This document shows, piece after piece, positions 45,847 through 56,879 of a stretch of DNA of 64,000 nt (within the stretch, counting starts at the first letter, position 1; every line of letters starts with the position of its first letter). Position numbers and translations under genes: made by a program. Origin of the DNA: Omphalotus guepiniiformis (taxonomy: Eukaryota; Basidiomycota; Agaricomycetes; Agaricales; Omphalotaceae). The notes beneath the pieces were generated by a model, which worked only from the letters and a program-made list of their open reading frames with translations, was not told the origin of the DNA and ran no database searches. The stretch lies in the NCBI GenBank assembly GCA_028554645.1, contig JAQOOI010000076.1, forward strand, positions 1,054,001-1,118,000, given 5' to 3'.

Positions 45847-46872
45847 TCATACTGTGTTAGGGTATTTCGAGCGAGTAGACGTCGAGCGGTTTCTAGGCAC
45901 CACTGGTCGGTTCCTCTGATGCGTGATACCACCTGAGGCTGCAACATCCACAGGCACGTCTGGAAGAGGTCTCGCATAATATTGACATGCGGAGGGACCG
46001 AGGTCAGAGCGAGATTGCTGGTGGACGGTCGGACGGTGGGTCGCAGGACCTGCCCTGAACATCACTTCTGCCCCAAGGCTGCGTGTGGACAGGTTATTGT
46101 GGTGTGTGCGATAGGAGGGTCGCGTTAAAGCGCTGATAGGAGGATAGGATTTATAGTGCTGATCAGCAGGATCATTCGATTCGTTGCTGTGAAGGGTGGA
46201 ATAAGCTGTTGCTGTAGGTCGTGAGAATGATGCATTGGAAGAAGAGCGAGAAAGAGGCTGTCGGAAGACAGGAGTCGCTTTGTGCTCAGCTATGTATTGC
46301 GTCAGACGAGGTGGAGGAGGCGGTAGTAAAACATCCGAAGGAGGTCCTTCGTGTGCGTCGAAGATAGGGACGCGCACATCAGTTGAAGTGTAGGCATGAA
46401 TCTGGGGAGGAAGAGGGAATTGGTCCAATGTCTGCTTGTCGATGAGCAGTGGCGGGGTCCGCGGTCGACCAAACTGCTCGTCGGAGAGGTAATCATCAGA
46501 TGTAGATGCTACATCACTCCCATCCATAGATTGAGAGGGAGCATGCTGCGATAGCCCGACAGCATTTTCGCTGGAGATGTCCAACACCAACCTGATGTCC
46601 GAACATTTTACTCCGTGCTTAGCGCGCTTCGATGAGACTGTCGCAGGTGTTTGAATGTTGTCGCCATTCCGATAGTTGTGTAAAGGCAGAGTGACACTCT
46701 TGGAACGTCTACGCACGTACTTGTCTTTGTCTGCCTTCGCAGGAGGCGACTGTGGCGCGTCGAGGCCCAAAGTGGCCCGTTTGCTAATCTTACAACTTGA
46801 GTTTCTCATGAAGAATTTCATTGAACAAAACATTACAGACCTTTTGCCAAATACACGCTTGATAGAACGCAT
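45847..46872 (-). CDS. Unrecognised basic/Ser-rich protein
   Basis: I do not recognise a family. The frame is open from 47022, but the likely start is ATG 46872 (MRSIKRVFGK), because the 50 residues before it look like translated leader. A 57-nt in-frame segment after FGK has gtctgt...attag ends and may be an intron; removing it gives FGKSKRATLGLDAPQSPP. The rest is disordered, with a basic patch (KADKDKYVRRRSKSVTLPL) that could be a nuclear localisation signal, a polyproline run (LLPPPPPPRL), many Ser/Thr, and a C-terminal RNRSTSTRSKYPNTV. Convergent with the mitochondrial TFB-like gene (236 bp). Confidence 0.5.
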   Translation of the reverse strand: MRSIKRVFGKRSVMFCSMKFFMRNSSCKISKRATLGLDAPQSPPAKADKDKYVRRRSKSVTLPLHNYRNGDNIQTPATVSSKRAKHGVKCSDIRLVLDISSENAVGLSQHAPSQSMDGSDVASTSDDYLSDEQFGRPRTPPLLIDKQTLDQFPLPPQIHAYTSTDVRVPIFDAHEGPPSDVLLPPPPPRLTQYIAEHKATPVFRQPLSRSSSNASFSRPTATAYSTLHSNESNDPADQHYKSYPPISALTRPSYRTHHNNLSTRSLGAEVMFRAGPATHRPTVHQQSRSDLGPSACQYYARPLPDVPVDVAASGGITHQRNRPVVPRNRSTSTRSKYPNTV

Positions 46873-47759
46873 TGCGTGAACTTCAGGGTGAACGAGAGTC
46901 AGCGGCACAACAGCAGGGTGTTGCAGGCGGCGGCTCAGGCTGTCCTGATTTATACTCGAAATGAGAAAGGACGCCACATTGCTCAAAGAGCCCAAAGGAT
47001 TGTGGTCCGCTTTGATCTTCATTGTTCGTTAGCTCTGAGTCGTTGTGGATAAGTGACAGATAATGTCAAAGGACTTGAGACATATATTTGTTGGCTTGCC
47101 GGAGATTACCCTTTGCGGTGATGGTGCCACAGCTTGCACGTTATCGACACGACAGCATCGAAGAGAAGGCATAGATGTGGCTGCGCCTGTGAAGTCATGC
47201 AAGATGTACACACGCAGGGGTGTAGCAGTAGGTAGGAGATGTATGATTTGGACCAATGGGTGTTTGTGTTGGAAAACCTCGAGTCGAAACCCGGCGCTCG
47301 CCACAGAGTTCAGATTCTTTCATGTCTTTGCTATTTGGCCATATGCATACGTTCCCATAGGGGCTGTTACAGTTGAAGTCGGAATTCAAACAAGTGATTG
47401 ATAAAAAGGACTCTTTCCTTACCCAGAGTCGACCTTCGTGTGCTGCCCTTGCAAGGATGGCAAGTGGTCAACTTGAAAGGGATGCGCAACGTGCTTGAAG
47501 GCAGAGCCAGGAACCAGCAAAGGAGTCATTAAGAATGAACATTGACAACTCAATGATGAAGTTGATCACCAACAAATCATCTGCTGGAATATGTTCCAGT
47601 CCCAGATGTCGGATTTGAAGAAAGAGGTATTGAAGTTACCAGGAATGGGGGGTTTAACGACCCGGACCGGACCGGTTCAGCCTTTGAACACCGCATTGAT
47701 TTCAGATTTGTACATAGTACGTATACACCATGTCTTACAACACATCGAATCAGGTTCTT
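46873..47759. other. Intergenic region without a supportable gene
   Basis: About 0.74-0.89 kb between two minus-strand genes. A 112-codon plus-strand frame at 47063-47401 has no recognisable family and no introns. The region holds the leader and promoter of the preceding minus-strand gene and the 3' UTR of the cyclase gene. A small GC-rich repeat (GGACCGGACCGG) is at 47664-47675. Confidence 0.4.
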
Positions 47760-49111
47760 TCAAAGTATTGCCATAATGCTTGGCATCTTTAGAAAAACGT
47801 CTATAGATCATCATCATCAACTTACTTTGGTGGACTGGCGATTCCATTCAACACGTTTAACGGACTGGATGTGACGAAAAACGTGTATCTTCCCATCTCT
47901 CTGCAAACCTGTGACAATTCTTCGAGATCAAAGAGCTCTCCAATAGGTGTCTGAGTACAGCAATGTTTGAAATCAAGTCAGTGCGTGTTTGACATAGCCT
48001 TCTGACAATGAATTCACTGACCCCCCATAGTGCAAGTAGGTAGTCGTGTAAATTCCATTCTTGTATGCAAGGTCGAGCCTCAAACGCTGGCGCGTCGCAC
48101 GCAACTGCAGCGAAATGATGATCCCTGTATCGTTCCATTCATTTGTCGTGTCCAGAAACCCAGAAATGTCGTACCACAGCCATTGTACCTCTTCCATCGT
48201 TTGCTTTATTCCAACCGCTCGTGTTGTTGCCAGGAGTGTGTCTGACCTGTCTTTCGAACTCGCATGCTCATACCAGTGCACGTATCCCATGCGCACAAAC
48301 AAGATATCGCCTTGTTCAAATATGACACCTTGGGCTTTCGCACAAGCGTCGAGGTCGGATGCGGTTATCAGATACTGATCATTGGCGCGGTATGAAATGC
48401 CGTTTGCTTGCGCATACGCGAAGAAATCTAACAAGACACCCCGACCGACTATCTTACCTTGGAACGCTATCGTGCGCGTTAGCAGTTGGTCTACGGCTCT
48501 TTTGGTGACGTACTGTGGATTGAATTTCGCAGGGGCCGATCAACAGACATAGCAGTTGGCCCTCCGTCAGCTTCAACAAGCCCGTCTTTCGATGATACTC
48601 CGTTGTAGAACTGAGCTGGAGAGATAGGCGAAAGGCGATCACAACGCCTGTGTCATATGCCTTACGCGAAGACGCACCAGTCTTGTAGAAAGCCCAATGC
48701 CTGAAACCGTCCCACTGCGATCCGCATTGGGTGTTCATATGGATCTCGTCGTCCCAGGTGAGCCTTCCTGTATTCTGGAAAACTCTGTGCTGCAGCGCCA
48801 ATCGACGGTACCCTGCTGGAAAGGGTTTCTGCACAGCCCAATTCAGACTGCAGACCCTGCCAATCTTGATCTCTTCCTTTGCCTTTAAGATGCGTGACGG
48901 CGTCAATAAGTTCAAGGCTCCTATCTCATCAGGTTTCGATGCATTGGAAATACTCTCGTAGAACCCCCAAATAGCGCCTGGAAGCCTAAGTGTTTAGAGT
49001 CGTTGCCTTTTGTCCATACAATCAACTGAAACGTTTACCTTTAGGATCACCCGCCCGAAACGGGAGAGACTTGAACGGAGGAAACACTACATCGTCGAAA
49101 GCAGACGCCAT
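47760..49111 (-). CDS. Cyclase-family metal hydrolase (kynurenine-formamidase-like fold)
   Basis: Belongs to the cyclase superfamily that contains bacterial KynB and polyketide cyclases; the substrate is unknown. The start is MASAFDDVVFPPFKSLPF. Blocks: GAIWGFYESISNASKPDEIG, ALNLLTPSRILKAKEEIKIG, VCSLNWAVQKPFPAGYRR, then DDEIHMNTQCGSQWDGFRHW, QFYNGVSSKDGLVEADGG, IVGRGVLLDFFAYAQ, GVIFEQGDILFVRMGYVHWY, FAAVACDAPAFEARP, NLHDYLLALWG and PIGELFDLEELSQVCREMG. The usual HxGTHxDxxxH metal motif reads NTQCGSQWDGFRH, as in a fungal/plant subfamily. A final intron (gtaagt to gccaag) would make the C-terminus SPPNIMAIL, a better family match than stopping directly at SPPK. Three further catabolic-type genes lie immediately beside it. 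Confidence 0.8.
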
Positions 49112-49346
49112 CGGTATTGCCTCTAATCAATGTATAGAGGGGTCAATATAAGGCAAGAGCGTGGATTCATCAGTAATGTAGGTGCGCTGTTCTCATGTTC
49201 TGTGCTTGACTTCTCACTCAGTGGAGTTGGTTTCCAGGCATGGCTTTCTTCACATGGGTTAAAATTGGCTCTATATACAAGTCGCAAGATCCATTCTGTT
49301 TTTGGCATTGATGTGCGTATTGAATACCAGTTATCTCTCTGTAGAC

Positions 49347-50607
49347 TTACTGCTGTGGTACCTTAGATTCGATATCAGGCTCAACGCCGCCGAGCCTTGC
49401 ATCCTTTGTTTAGGCAAAAGTTGACACGGACAGACACAACACTTACCATCTATATATTACACGGGAATCCTTGTCTCTGCAATTAGGATCATCGGCGGCG
49501 GCGGTATACGCAGACAATCCGGCGTCCGCTAGAATGAGCTTTGCACTGACTAGCTGAGCTGCTTGAACAGCCAAAGACATGTCCTTCTTCATCAGTTGAA
49601 CCTGAATTTCGCACATTGTTATGAGCTGTGAGTCACTGTCCATAAGACGAATGAAATACTTTAAAGCCTCCTTCATAGCCTCTGCTAGTCACGGCATCGG
49701 GACTGACGCCTGGGACTGGGTTGACAGTATTGTTGACCCAGTTGCTTCCTGAACTCGTTTTGAAGCAATCGCTCAAGACTTTTGGGTCTATTCCTAACCT
49801 CATGCCGAGATTCATTGCTTCGGAAGTAGCAAGCGCTATGATTCCCGAGAGGTAATTATTGCTCAGCTTGGCTGCGAGTCCGAGGCTGCGTCCTCCGACC
49901 GGATGAATGGAAGTCCCCATGAACGAGAATATTTGATGCAACAAGGGGTATAACGGCTCGTCTGCAGCCGCGCCGACCATGAATGTTAAAGTGGCTTTTT
50001 CTGCTCCTGCAGTTCCACCTGAAACTGGTGCATCAAAGAAGCGGGGAGGATTGGATGGATTTAGCTTTTCGACTGCATCTCCCACCTCGAGGGAGGTAGA
50101 CGGATCGATTGTGGAACTGTAGAAGAAAACGGTATCAGCTTTCCATAGTCTGTCCGCCGATAATATGTTAATACCAGTCAATGAATACCTTACCCGCAAG
50201 GTTTCCGGCTGCTAATGCGCCTGTCTCCGGCGTGAGGTATACGGACTTCACGTGCGATCCTGAACAGGATGATTAAAAGTCACTACGCAGAACAGGCATT
50301 CTCAGCTCACCTTCAGGTACTATCGAAATAAAACATTCCTATTTGCGTCGTCGAATGCTCTACTCACTTCGTTCTTCATTATAGGGTCACGTACCGAATT
50401 GCCCGCAACATCTTTGGATGAGCTCTGTATGAATACTGGCCCAAAGTCCGTTGTGTCTTTCACAAACCGATTCAGTGCATCCTCTGCGAGATCATATATG
50501 AAGAGCGAGCTCTCTTTGGGCAATTTCTTTCGTAGTTGCATAGCCATGGGATATCCCATTGCCCCAAGACCGACCCATCCGAAGTGCTTGGGCAGTGGAA
50601 CAGACAT
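49347..50607 (-). CDS. 3-hydroxyisobutyrate dehydrogenase-type reductase
   Basis: An NAD-dependent beta-hydroxyacid dehydrogenase; the close family oxidises 3-hydroxyisobutyrate in valine breakdown. The N-terminal Rossmann motif is GWVGLGAMGYPMAMQLRKKL, followed by FIDCSTIDPSTSLEVGDAV, the substrate-binding stretch FFDAPVSGGTAGAEKATLTF, the catalytic-Lys helix GLAAKLSNNYLSGIIALATS and SSGSNWVNNTVNPVPG. A last short exon, reached by a gtaagt intron after IYRW, gives LGGVEPDIESKVPQQ and moves the stop from 49443 to 49347. No clear mitochondrial presequence is present (MSVPLPKHFGWVG), so a cytosolic or peroxisomal role is possible. Divergent from the carboxymuconolactone-decarboxylase-like gene with 289 bp between ATGs. 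Confidence 0.88.
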
Positions 50608-50896
50608 GATTCGTCAAAGTTATCCTGTCCCGCGACCGGTTAGTATCCGACTTCAAAGTTCAGAGATGTGGCGATGCTTAACTCTTGACGGGTTCATCAA
50701 ACGGGAGATGGAACCAATACTTGAACTAAAAGTGGATCTCGTGGTAATGGGAAAGTTGGAATACGAAGAAAGATCACAAGTTCACTTGCTAATGACAAGT
50801 GTTGGGATAATTCGAACCTTCGTGGGACTATACAGTGGTTCAAGTTGCAGCCGGGGCATGTCGTCCTAACGTACCTCGCTTTGTCCACCAACTTCA
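50608..50896. promoter_or_regulatory. Divergent promoter (HIBADH-type / CMD-like genes)
   Basis: 289 bp between two divergent start codons inside the run of four metabolic genes; a shared control region would let the two be co-expressed. I see no recognisable operator. Confidence 0.45.
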
Positions 50897-51777
50897 ATGT
50901 CCTCCAGGCCAAATGAAAGCGCTCATCAGGAGATCTATGATACTGGCATGGTTATCCGCCGGCAGGTCATGGTGAACATCACCAACCTTCATTCTTACGC
51001 GGCACTAATTGTTATACCTCATACTAGGGAGATGAATATGTTGATAATCAACTAAAGAAGGTGGGCCCGAAACTACCTCTTGGATCGGAAGGCGTAGTTT
51101 TACAAGTAACCTCAATGTAGGGGGTGTCTGAGTTCATGAAACCAATACAACAGGTATGTAGTGCATAAAGCTTTAATATCCCACAATAACGGACGTGGGA
51201 AACAGTTGGCCACAGAAGTACTCTGTCGTTGTCGCAGTGTTCGGGCGTTAGTAATACGGATCGCTTTGGCTACAGGTAGCTTGGGGGACTGTCTGGTCTC
51301 GACCGGGTCTCGAGCGAAAACAACGAAGCCTGATCAATATAGCACTTCTCGCGTTGCAAGCTAAGGAAGCAGAGGTACGGGTGCGATTACTCACTGGCAA
51401 AAGGGTGCAATTTACAATGTTGGCTGCTTGTACAGCTGGCCGGTCATATAAGGTACCAGGTTTCTAACTCTTCAGATCGCCTAATGACCTCGCCTTGCCA
51501 CAGAGGTGCTGTCGTCAATGGAGCGACGGAGATCGAAATCAGAGAAACTCTCTTGCACGCAGCCGTCTACGTAGGTTTCTTCCCCTTCTATTCTTCCAGA
51601 GGTCTCACGTCTTCCTGAATCTATAGTGCGGAATCCCGTAAGTACCGTCACTTTCTCCTTCCTTTCATGTGATGTATGATGTATATCGTGTGCAGAACTG
51701 GGATGGAAAGCTTCCGAGTCGCCGAAGAAGCTGTTAAGAAACTGAAAGCCGAAGGACTGCTACCATCAAACGATTAG
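50897..51777 (+). CDS. Carboxymuconolactone decarboxylase-like protein, many small exons
   Basis: A small protein of the CMD/AhpD-like alpha-helical family. It has no long open frame and was assembled from in-phase exons. Exon 1 (50897-50971) is SSRPNESAHQEIYDTGMVIR plus RQVM. Exon 2 (51028-51093) is GDEYVDNQLKKVGPKLPLGS plus EG. A 21-nt exon (51133-51153) gives FMKPIQQ. Then come VAWGTVWSRPGLERKQRSLI (exon from 51276), LAGHIR, RGAVVNGATEIEIRETLLHA, and CGIPTGMESFRVAEEAVKKL to the end LLPSND. The WxRPGL, RSL and HxRGAxNNGxTxxEIRE blocks are family signatures; here NNG is VNG. The family includes the beta-ketoadipate-pathway decarboxylase and peroxidase-like proteins. The exact reaction is unknown. 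Intron sizes range from about 39 to 122 nt. Confidence 0.75.
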
Positions 51778-51890
51778 TGGTTGCATAATATAAAGTCATA
51801 CAGCATAATTGTACACAAATGTGAATCAATATAACCACTGCAACCAATTAATACCCTTGAATAAGCCTTGAATAAGGTTTCGCAGTACAA

Positions 51891-53371
51891 TCATGCGAGT
51901 GCAGGGTTGATCAGTTTCAGATTGGGCTCATTCAGGATATGAGAGAACGGCATGCTAGGAGTCGGCTGCAACCAATTCTTGGCGTCATAGGCAGCGCGCG
52001 GTGGAGACTCGATCATATGAAAGGTGTATGCAAATCGTGTATGTGGGCTAGTGTTTCGTTCTGACTTGTGAAGGACAGAACCGTGAATCAAAACAAGGTC
52101 TCCTAATCTCATATAGTGAGATTAAGCTTTGGCAATGAAACATTGTCGCTTACCGGGCCCACAAGCTTCGAGGATGAATCTGCCCTTGGGCGATGCGGCA
52201 ACTTGTTCCTCGACTTCCGGGGCCGCTATGCGTTCAAATCCCGTACCACCCTCCGGTAGTCGGACGAACCGCTTGGTGATGGGAGTAACGAGATGTGAGC
52301 CTGGCAGAAAAGAAAGAGCACCATTCTGCGGAGTGCAATGCTCGAGTGCGAACCAAAAACCAAGAGCAGAAGGAGGATCGGTATACTGTACAAACTGTCA
52401 AGGAGGCATTCGTCATTACAGAGGCTATATCTCACGAGAAAAGTGCTGAGAGCAACGACAGCGAATATCAGACATCGAATATCATCTTGGGAACGAAGCG
52501 CTTACGAATCGTTGTGCTCTCCAACTGTGCCAAGGTATAAGGTCAAGCGGAAGAATGATTTTATGGATGCTCACCTTCGCCGCCGATCTCGGGTTGCTTG
52601 ATAATTACCATTGATTGAAGGGCTGAGCACAAGCCAGTCAAATCACTTGCCAAAGGAGCTTTGCTGAAGAAAAACTCACCGACGGGATCGACATGGAATT
52701 GCAAATCGCGAACCAGAGCCTTTACTTTCTCGCTCTCCAAAGTCACCTTCCGAAACAAAGGATCGAGCTCGTGTAGCGCTTCATTCGATAAAGCGACGTT
52801 AACCAATGAGGGACAGTAGGAGTTAAAAGTCATCCATACCATGTCCAATCTTATTAACGGCTTTCTGTTTCTCTCTGTTTAACTTTCCATCCTCATCAAC
52901 TGCATCTTCCTCCAAAAAGAACCGTCTGAGACAGGTCAGCAATTAGACTGTCAGTGAGAAAAGTAGAATCGTACATCTTGTCCCCAGAGGTCAAAAAGTA
53001 ATCGTCGCCAACGTGGTTATCATCACCGGTTGTGAACTTGGTCTGTAGTAGATGCACGGGTCAATGCCTTGTATTACTGCAAGATTCTTGGAATTGTACA
53101 TTACCAGAGGATGTTGTTCGATAGGAAATTCATCAAGAAGTTGCTTTGAGCGTGCAAGCAGCCCATTTGTCACTGCTTTGTCAAGAAAACCTGGCACCAA
53201 GAGATAGCTGATGAAGTGTTTCGAATATAGCTCAGGCTTGGGTGCTACAAGTGTAATATCTCTCACCCATCTCGATAGAACTAGACGTATGAGCTTTTGA
53301 CTAACGGCCAACATAAGCTATCCAAACCCTCTTACCTTGTCTATTTGAGCCTGAGTAAGATATTCAGGCAT
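51891..53371 (-). CDS. Phytanoyl-CoA dioxygenase-like protein (PHYHD1 type)
   Basis: A Fe(II)/2-oxoglutarate oxygenase. The start is MPEYLTQAQIDK. Blocks: GFLDKAVTNGLLARSKQLLD, DYFLTSGDKIRFFLEEDAVD, KQKAVNKIGHALHELDPLFR, VRDLQFHVDPV, MVIIKQPEIGGE, then EHND (the HxD iron ligands), FVQYTDPPSALGFWFALEHC, NGALSFLPGSHLVTPITKRF, and GDLVLIHGSVLHKSERN with the distal His ligand and the Arg region of the 2-oxoglutarate site (TRFAYTFHMIE). The order and the SGDKI segment match the PHYHD1-like group. The junction between EHNDS and FVQY is not resolved cleanly in frame, so a short exon may be missed or a small indel exists there. Tail-to-tail with the CMD-like gene (113 bp). Confidence 0.8.
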
Positions 53372-53472
53372 CGCAGAAGGCTGGCAAGTGTGAGAAGTCA
53401 CTTAGAGCAGTAGCTAGATAATCTGTAGATAATCTACGTATGTACATAACAATATATCTCTACTTTGTATCT

Positions 53473-56095
53473 TCATTCCACTAAGCCAAGCTCCTCAACA
53501 TCTATATCTTCGCCATTCTTCAACATCTCGATAAAGTGGTCAATCTTAGTCTTATGTATACGATGATGTTCTTGCCATCCTTTCCAAGGATGATGAGGAT
53601 GCTACACAATTCGTCTCAGACGAAGCACACGATCAGGTAAAACAGAGAAACGAACCCTTCGTGCAAAGGCCTGAAATATCTTATCGGATGTGCCTTCGGG
53701 TTTTGTGAAAAAGTGCTTGGCCAGGAGAATATCATCTTCACGACTGTATCGCATTTTCTTATCGGGCGGTTGAGGAAGTGGTTCGTCAGTATCCGTTCGG
53801 TTGAATTCATGCTTGTGCCTCCGCCAAAATTTCATCCAAGATGCGCGTGAATGATGAGGAGCCTGCAAGTTTTCAAACAGTCAATGGATTGTTGTACCTT
53901 TGATACTACTGAACCCACCTTCGTCGCAACATCTTTCCAAAAAACAACCGTGTCAAACCGACCTTGCGACTTGCGATACTCCATGAACCGCACTAGGAAA
54001 GCCACATCCTCGTCAGTGAAGGCGACACCTTTTCCAGTGGTACTGCGGAACAGTGCTCTAGGAGGGGTTGGTGAACGGTTCCGTGGCCTTCCGGGCTCTT
54101 CTTGCATCCGTTGCTGTGCAGCGGCAATCGTTCCTGGGCCCGGGCCAGCGTGCATATCCTCTTCTTCTACGATATCTTGTTGATCGTCAGGTTGTTGCGG
54201 CGGTGTTTCCGATCGATCAGGGTTCATTGCGTACCCGCCCAATCGTATTTGGTGTTTATTGCAATACCGACGCCAAGAATAGAAGCTGTTGGTGAAAGAT
54301 GGTTCAAAGGAATTCGTTTGGTGTAAGATTCACACTCGTACGTATGATGAGGAGCCTAGGCAGCATCAGTTCATGTGCAACTAAAAGTATTCGAATTCGA
54401 ACCCACCTTGACCGCAATTCTCTCACAAATTTCCCTCAGACTGTGTGGATCGTCAGATCATGCAGCACTGAACTCAGAAAGCCTTACCTTAATACCAGTC
54501 CTTGATCCTGGCAGTAATCGATATATCTCTTGAGATAATCAACATCTTCAGCAGTAAATAGATTCCCGCCGTAAGTGCTCTTGACCGTCCGTGTAGGAGG
54601 TGTCGGTGAGCGTGCAAGAGGATTACGATTAACTACTAACGACGATGCCGGGGCCGCTGGCGTCACCTGTAGGTGGGAGATGAGGTATGGAAGTAACATC
54701 GCAATTTTAAAAAGAGTCTTACCGTGCCTCGTGTGCGTCTGCGACCCCTAGTTTTGTCAGTTTCTGGTTCTTCGACCGTTGATACAGGAGCAGTTGTTGC
54801 AGCAGGCTCTGGCGCCGCCTCTTCCATGTAAGTCTGATCGTAGGTCTGCTCGAACTGCAATTACGTGTCAGTGACGACTAGCCTTTTCTTTTAAAAACGA
54901 AAGGAAAACAAACCTGCACAGGGGTGGACTCGTAATAGCCCGACGCAGGACCCCAAGGGGAAGGTTCTCGATACCGATAATCGAAACCTCCAGCATTCAT
55001 AGGATCTGCAGAGTGAGTGTGATCGTAGCCATCCCAAGCGTCTTCTCGATATGGCGGACGCTGCATTAGTTGAGGCGGAGCAGCTATATGGGTTTGCTGA
55101 GGAGCTATTCCCGTACCTTGCCACGTTTGAGGGGGCGGCTGAGCATGTATACTTCGTGGCGGGTGTATAGCAGAGGGTGGTGGCGGCGGAGGAGGAGGAG
55201 GTACATAGAGCTGGTATGGTGGAAATTGACTTTGAGCATGTACCATGGAATCTACATGTATTGTCGAGTGCAGAATAGAAGGATGTATTGGTGGGGGCGG
55301 TGCAGCCACTTGACGGGCAGACTCTGCTTGGACACTCTGGCGATTTCGTCTTCGAGGAGAATCTGGAGCAGCAGTCGCTGTCGAGTGCTGTGGCTGCGGC
55401 TGTGAAGGCTGAGGTTGCGGAGGTTGAGAGAGAATCTCAGCTGGGGTCGGAGATGCACTGTCCAAGTCGTTAAAACTTGACAGATCGTAAAAACATCATA
55501 GGACATACGTTTCATTGCCAGTGACTTTGCACCCAGCCCAGTTTGTATGGAACGTCTGCAGTTGGCCTGCTTTGATACATTCATGCACCCATTGGGCATT
55601 GAGAACTATCTTGGCCTTTTTTCCTGCATACTGTCTATACAAGCTCTGACCTGAAGGCCTCAAGGGGTCAACTGATCGATGTAGGTGAGTATAAAGCTGC
55701 AAAGCATGCAAATAGGTGGTCGTACCAAGTATGTAAGGAACACCACTGTAGCCTGGTGAAACTGTACCACCATGTTTCTAGATTCAATCGTCAGCATGCC
55801 AAACGCGGAATACGGACTGTGAAGGGGACATCAAGGCTCCTGCTGCATGATTTACACGAATTCTCTCGGATTCCCCAACGAACGACGCGACGCGACGGGT
55901 TCAAGATTGACTTACCGTAATCAAAGAGACAATAGTATCTCTGTTGTGAACATCCTTCTCAACATACATAGCAAGGGGGGTTCCGAGCATAGGATCGAGA
56001 AAAAGATCAGGAAGAACATCGCTGGTAGAACTAACGGTGGATGCATGATTTTGGTCTACTCCTCGACGTGAAGCTGCAGGCCCACGAGGTGCCAT
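53473..56095 (-). CDS. Rap1-like telomere protein (BRCT plus three Myb-like modules)
   Basis: Likely a shelterin-type protein. An N-terminal BRCT domain is split over two exons (MLGTPLAMYVEKDVHNRDTI, GGTVSPGYSGVPYILGTT, AKIVLNAQWVHECIKAGQL with the BRCT Trp). A Pro/Gln-rich linker follows (PPPPPPPPP run), then three similar Myb-like units: LFTAEDVDYLKRYIDYCQDQ with APHHTFYSWRRYCNKHQ; VAFTDEDVAFLVRFMEYRKS with APHHSRASWMKFWRRHKHEF; and MRYSREDDILLAKHFFTK with HPHHPWKGWQEHHRIHKTKI. The PHH...W pattern corresponds to the PxHSxxSWRxRY end of the Rap1 Myb. The protein ends IDVEELGLVE about 20 residues after the third unit, so I see no C-terminal RCT domain. The start is ATG 56095 (MAPRGPAASRRGVDQNH). 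Confidence 0.8.
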
Positions 56096-56879
56096 TGGGT
56101 CTCGAGGTTGTGCTACTATCTGGAGGGTGGCCGGAGTCTTGCATTACACATTAGGACCGAGTCCATGAATGGTAGTATATTCCCACGGGCTCAGAATGAG
56201 GCTGACACATCAACCGTATGCATCTACTGGCTTCAAAATTCAAACGCGTTCAGACTCATTGTTAACGTTTAGAACAAGAGTCTTCTGCTCATCATTTACT
56301 GATTCACTCTGGATAACGAATTTTGTTTCATTCTCTTACATCTTCCAAACAATTCAAAGGTTTCGTATTCGTGTGCTCATATGCAGATATCCTCGGATCC
56401 GCTGGAACCGCAACAGAGGAGAGCGGGCCGAGCGTAGTTGAAGGGATGCGCGGGAACTTCTGATTGCTGAGCTAATTGCTTGATTGCAGGGACGTGATGG
56501 CTAAAATTTTATCATGATGGTGGTAAAATGGCGTATTTGGAAGGTTGTATGGAGCAGAAAAGAGGACTAGCATGCATATATGCGCTGGTGAATAGAAGAA
56601 ACAAGAAAAGACACTAGAAGATGAACAAGTAGAGCAGAGAGAAGAACAAGAACAAAAGAATAATAATATATAATGGAAGGAACATGTGGGGAACAATGGA
56701 AAATGCAGAGATGATTTGTTTAGATTTCTGAATAGAAGAGATTGGAAACAAACAGGGACAAACAAAGTGTTGCCGTGGTTGCCTCTGTTCTCACTTTGCA
56801 GTGTCTCTATACACCACCGACTCTCTCTGTACTCCCTTTCTCCTCCCCGTCGTCGTCGTCGTCGACCCGCTCTTCAACC
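56096..56879. promoter_or_regulatory. Divergent region between Rap1-like gene and CDC24
   Basis: 0.78 kb. The CDC24-proximal part (56560-56880) is purine-rich and then pyrimidine-rich on the plus strand, with a TATA-like ATATATAATGG near 56664, and ends in a CT-rich stretch with a (CGT)n run just before the ATG, typical of strongly transcribed fungal leaders. No gene is supportable here. Confidence 0.45.

Noticed and set aside
47063..47401. 112-codon plus-strand frame
   Set aside because: Unspliced, without recognisable domains, and in a region that should be promoter/leader of the neighbouring minus-strand gene.
55070..55405. 111-codon frame antisense to the Rap1-like gene
   Set aside because: Arg/Trp/Tyr-rich antisense translation of the Pro/Gln-rich linker; a shadow.
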